From assembly GCF_000429365.1 (NCBI RefSeq), contig NZ_AUBS01000034.1, positions 1-37,422 of the forward strand: a stretch of 37,422 nucleotides of DNA. Reading direction: 5' to 3'. Under the pieces are notes generated by a model. It saw only the letters and a program-made list of their open reading frames with translations, searched no databases and was not told the origin of the DNA. The position numbers were made by a program, and so were the translations under genes. The DNA is from Pseudodonghicola xiamenensis DSM 18339 (GTDB lineage Bacteria > Pseudomonadota > Alphaproteobacteria > Rhodobacterales > Rhodobacteraceae). This document shows positions 35,893-37,422 of the stretch, piece by piece; position 1 is the stretch's first letter; each line of letters begins with the position of its first letter.

Positions 35893-37422
35893 TCAGGCCA
35901 CTTCCAGGTGATGGAAGATGTCGCTGTCGTCCTGATAGAAGTCGACACGGTCGTATTTCTCACCGCGTCCCAGCGAGGTGATGACCGAGGCATCCTCGGT
36001 GCCGGGGCCGTCGGCGCTGCCGTCGGCGTGCAGTTCGATCGTGTAGTTCGACAGCTTGCCCTTGTGCACGTAGTCCGAATACCACCAGCCGTCGTCATCG
36101 GTGATGGCGGTATCCACCAGCGTCCCCGACTTGTCGAGGATCCGCAGCAATGCGCCGGAGATGCCCTCACCATCCTCGTAGACCATGTCGTCGCTGCCCA
36201 GGCCATCGTCCCAGACATAGCCGCCGAACCCCGCCATCTTGAACGGTTTGAACACATTGTCGTTCGATACCGCATCGCTGAAGTCGGTGGTGCTGGTGGT
36301 GGCGCCGTCAGTCAGGACGGCGTCGAATTGATAGAGCCAGTTCTCGGGGATATCGCCCAGCTCATACCCGGGGATCGGCTCGCCGCCGGTGGCATCCTCG
36401 TCAGGCGTCGGGGTCCAGCCCGAACTTCCCTTGGTCTCGTAATCGAGATGGATGTTCACATAGGTCAGGCCGGTCAGATCGGCATCGCCGAAATTCACCA
36501 CCGCCTCCATGCTGCCATCGGGCAGATAGTTGAACTCGACGGTATAGAGATCGCGCGAGATTTCCTCACCGGGAACCAGACAGATATTCCCGTCGGGATC
36601 GAATTCAACCGACACGCTGTCATAGACGTGAACCGCGTTTTCGAAGAAGGCATCGGGGCTTTGCAGCACGAAGCCATCGGGGATCTTCATGGTCAGCACG
36701 TTGTCGGTGCCGTCGCCATTGGTGAATTCCTCGTCATAGTCGAAGGCGACATTATAGAAGAATTGCCCCGGATTGGTCGAATTCTGGGTGAAACCCCCGT
36801 CGTTGTTCGGCGAGAAATTCGCCTGGAAGACTTCACCGAAATCGCAGAGCGCAGAGTTGGTCACCATGCCTGGCGGCAGGATGTAGAAGCCGCTGGTGTC
36901 GCTGTCCGTGACCTGCTGCTCGGGGGCGGTGGTATTGGCGGTGACTGTGGCCTCGTTGCTGTAAGACAGCAGCCCTTCCTCGACGGTCATCGCGAAGGAG
37001 GAAACGAAGGTCCAGGCCTCGCCGACATCGAGCTCTCCATCGGTGTCGGTATCGCCGATATTGAAACCACCGAGCTCGACGCCGATGATGCCGCCGTCGG
37101 CGGTGCCGAAATCGGGATCGAGCGCGCCATGGTCATCCAGGATCGACAGATCGGTCAGGGTGACATTGCCGATGTTGGTGACGGTGTATTTCCAACTCAC
37201 CTCATCGCCGGTGGCGACACCGGTCAGCCCGTCGCCCTCGGTGCCCTCATGCACCGTGACCTTGTCGATGTCTATCGCCGGGGTCTGGTCGATGGGGACG
37301 ATGTTGGTGTCGTCATCCTCGACCGGATCGCCGGCGGGATCGGTGCCCTCGGCGGTGACCACATTGGTGACCGATCCGTCATCGACCTGATCCTGATCGA
37401 GCAGCTCGGTGGCGGTGCCGGT
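35893..37422 (-). CDS. Large acidic surface/secreted protein, C-terminal part (SdrD-B and DUF11-like domains)
   Basis: The last 509 residues of a protein whose start lies beyond the right edge; the frame is open to base 37422. The visible order is: a Thr/Asp-rich linker (AEGTDPAGDPVEDDDTN); a DUF11/DUF7507-like Ig module (TGDEVSWKYTVTNIGNVTLT); a unique region of about 210 residues; a SdrD-B/Cna-B-like module (GGYVWDDGLGSDDMVYEDGE); and an end reading DSDIFHHLEVA. The sequence is strongly acidic with very few Cys and no RTX nonapeptides in view. Such modules occur in S-layer proteins and adhesins. It is upstream of and co-oriented with sapC-like, exporter and adaptor genes, so it is their likely substrate, with an uncleaved C-terminal signal. 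Alternatives are an adhesin or an S-layer subunit. Confidence 0.8.
   Translation of the reverse strand, partial: TGTATELLDQDQVDDGSVTNVVTAEGTDPAGDPVEDDDTNIVPIDQTPAIDIDKVTVHEGTEGDGLTGVATGDEVSWKYTVTNIGNVTLTDLSILDDHGALDPDFGTADGGIIGVELGGFNIGDTDTDGELDVGEAWTFVSSFAMTVEEGLLSYSNEATVTANTTAPEQQVTDSDTSGFYILPPGMVTNSALCDFGEVFQANFSPNNDGGFTQNSTNPGQFFYNVAFDYDEEFTNGDGTDNVLTMKIPDGFVLQSPDAFFENAVHVYDSVSVEFDPDGNICLVPGEEISRDLYTVEFNYLPDGSMEAVVNFGDADLTGLTYVNIHLDYETKGSSGWTPTPDEDATGGEPIPGYELGDIPENWLYQFDAVLTDGATTSTTDFSDAVSNDNVFKPFKMAGFGGYVWDDGLGSDDMVYEDGEGISGALLRILDKSGTLVDTAITDDDGWWYSDYVHKGKLSNYTIELHADGSADGPGTEDASVITSLGRGEKYDRVDFYQDDSDIFHHLEVA

Overview
The window reads as chromosomal DNA of a GC-rich alphaproteobacterium, most likely Rhodobacteraceae (Paracoccus/Roseobacter-like). 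This rests on strong G/C third-position bias, a typical alphaproteobacterial RecJ, a TPP-riboswitch thiD, tightly overlapped ATGA/TGATG operons and two oligopeptide-type ABC importer operons. The genus is inference; no rRNA or species marker is present.

Layout. 1-332: 5' part of a broken IS481-family transposase (minus strand), interrupted by two palindromic insertions and running off the left edge. 600-674: tRNA-Glu(UUC), minus. 754-2496: recJ, minus. 2603-3349: an FCD-type GntR regulator, divergent from a nine-gene operon (3586-14161). That operon encodes an adducin/class II aldolase-like protein, a GhrA-like 2-hydroxyacid dehydrogenase, a YtcJ-like amidohydrolase, two permeases, a substrate-binding protein, a second amidohydrolase and two ATPases. 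It looks like a regulated uptake and hydrolysis route for an amide- or peptide-like compound yielding a 2-keto/2-hydroxy acid.

14184-17126: three 12-bp tandem repeats, a promoter and a TPP riboswitch lead into thiD, an SDR and a second 2-hydroxyacid dehydrogenase. 17176-19276 (minus): SDR, glyoxalase-like protein and Lrp regulator, divergent from a second transporter/catabolic operon (19466-29253). The second operon encodes a binding protein, two permeases, a fused double ATPase, a class-V PLP enzyme with a Cys-x-Cys active loop, a DAO-family FAD oxidase, an L-2-amino-thiazoline-4-carboxylate (ATC) hydrolase-like protein and an M20 amidohydrolase. I read this as a candidate pathway for import and breakdown of a thiazoline/thiazolidine- or cysteine-derived compound. 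It is the best candidate for an undescribed system here.

29413-31677: SDR, AraC regulator and SRPBCC protein in one overlapping unit. 31732-37422 (minus): a type I secretion locus in the order large surface protein (C-terminal 509 residues only), SapC-like protein, ABC exporter, HlyD-type adaptor. This resembles S-layer export loci. No outer-membrane TolC partner is visible.

No CRISPR array, rRNA, prophage or replication origin was seen.
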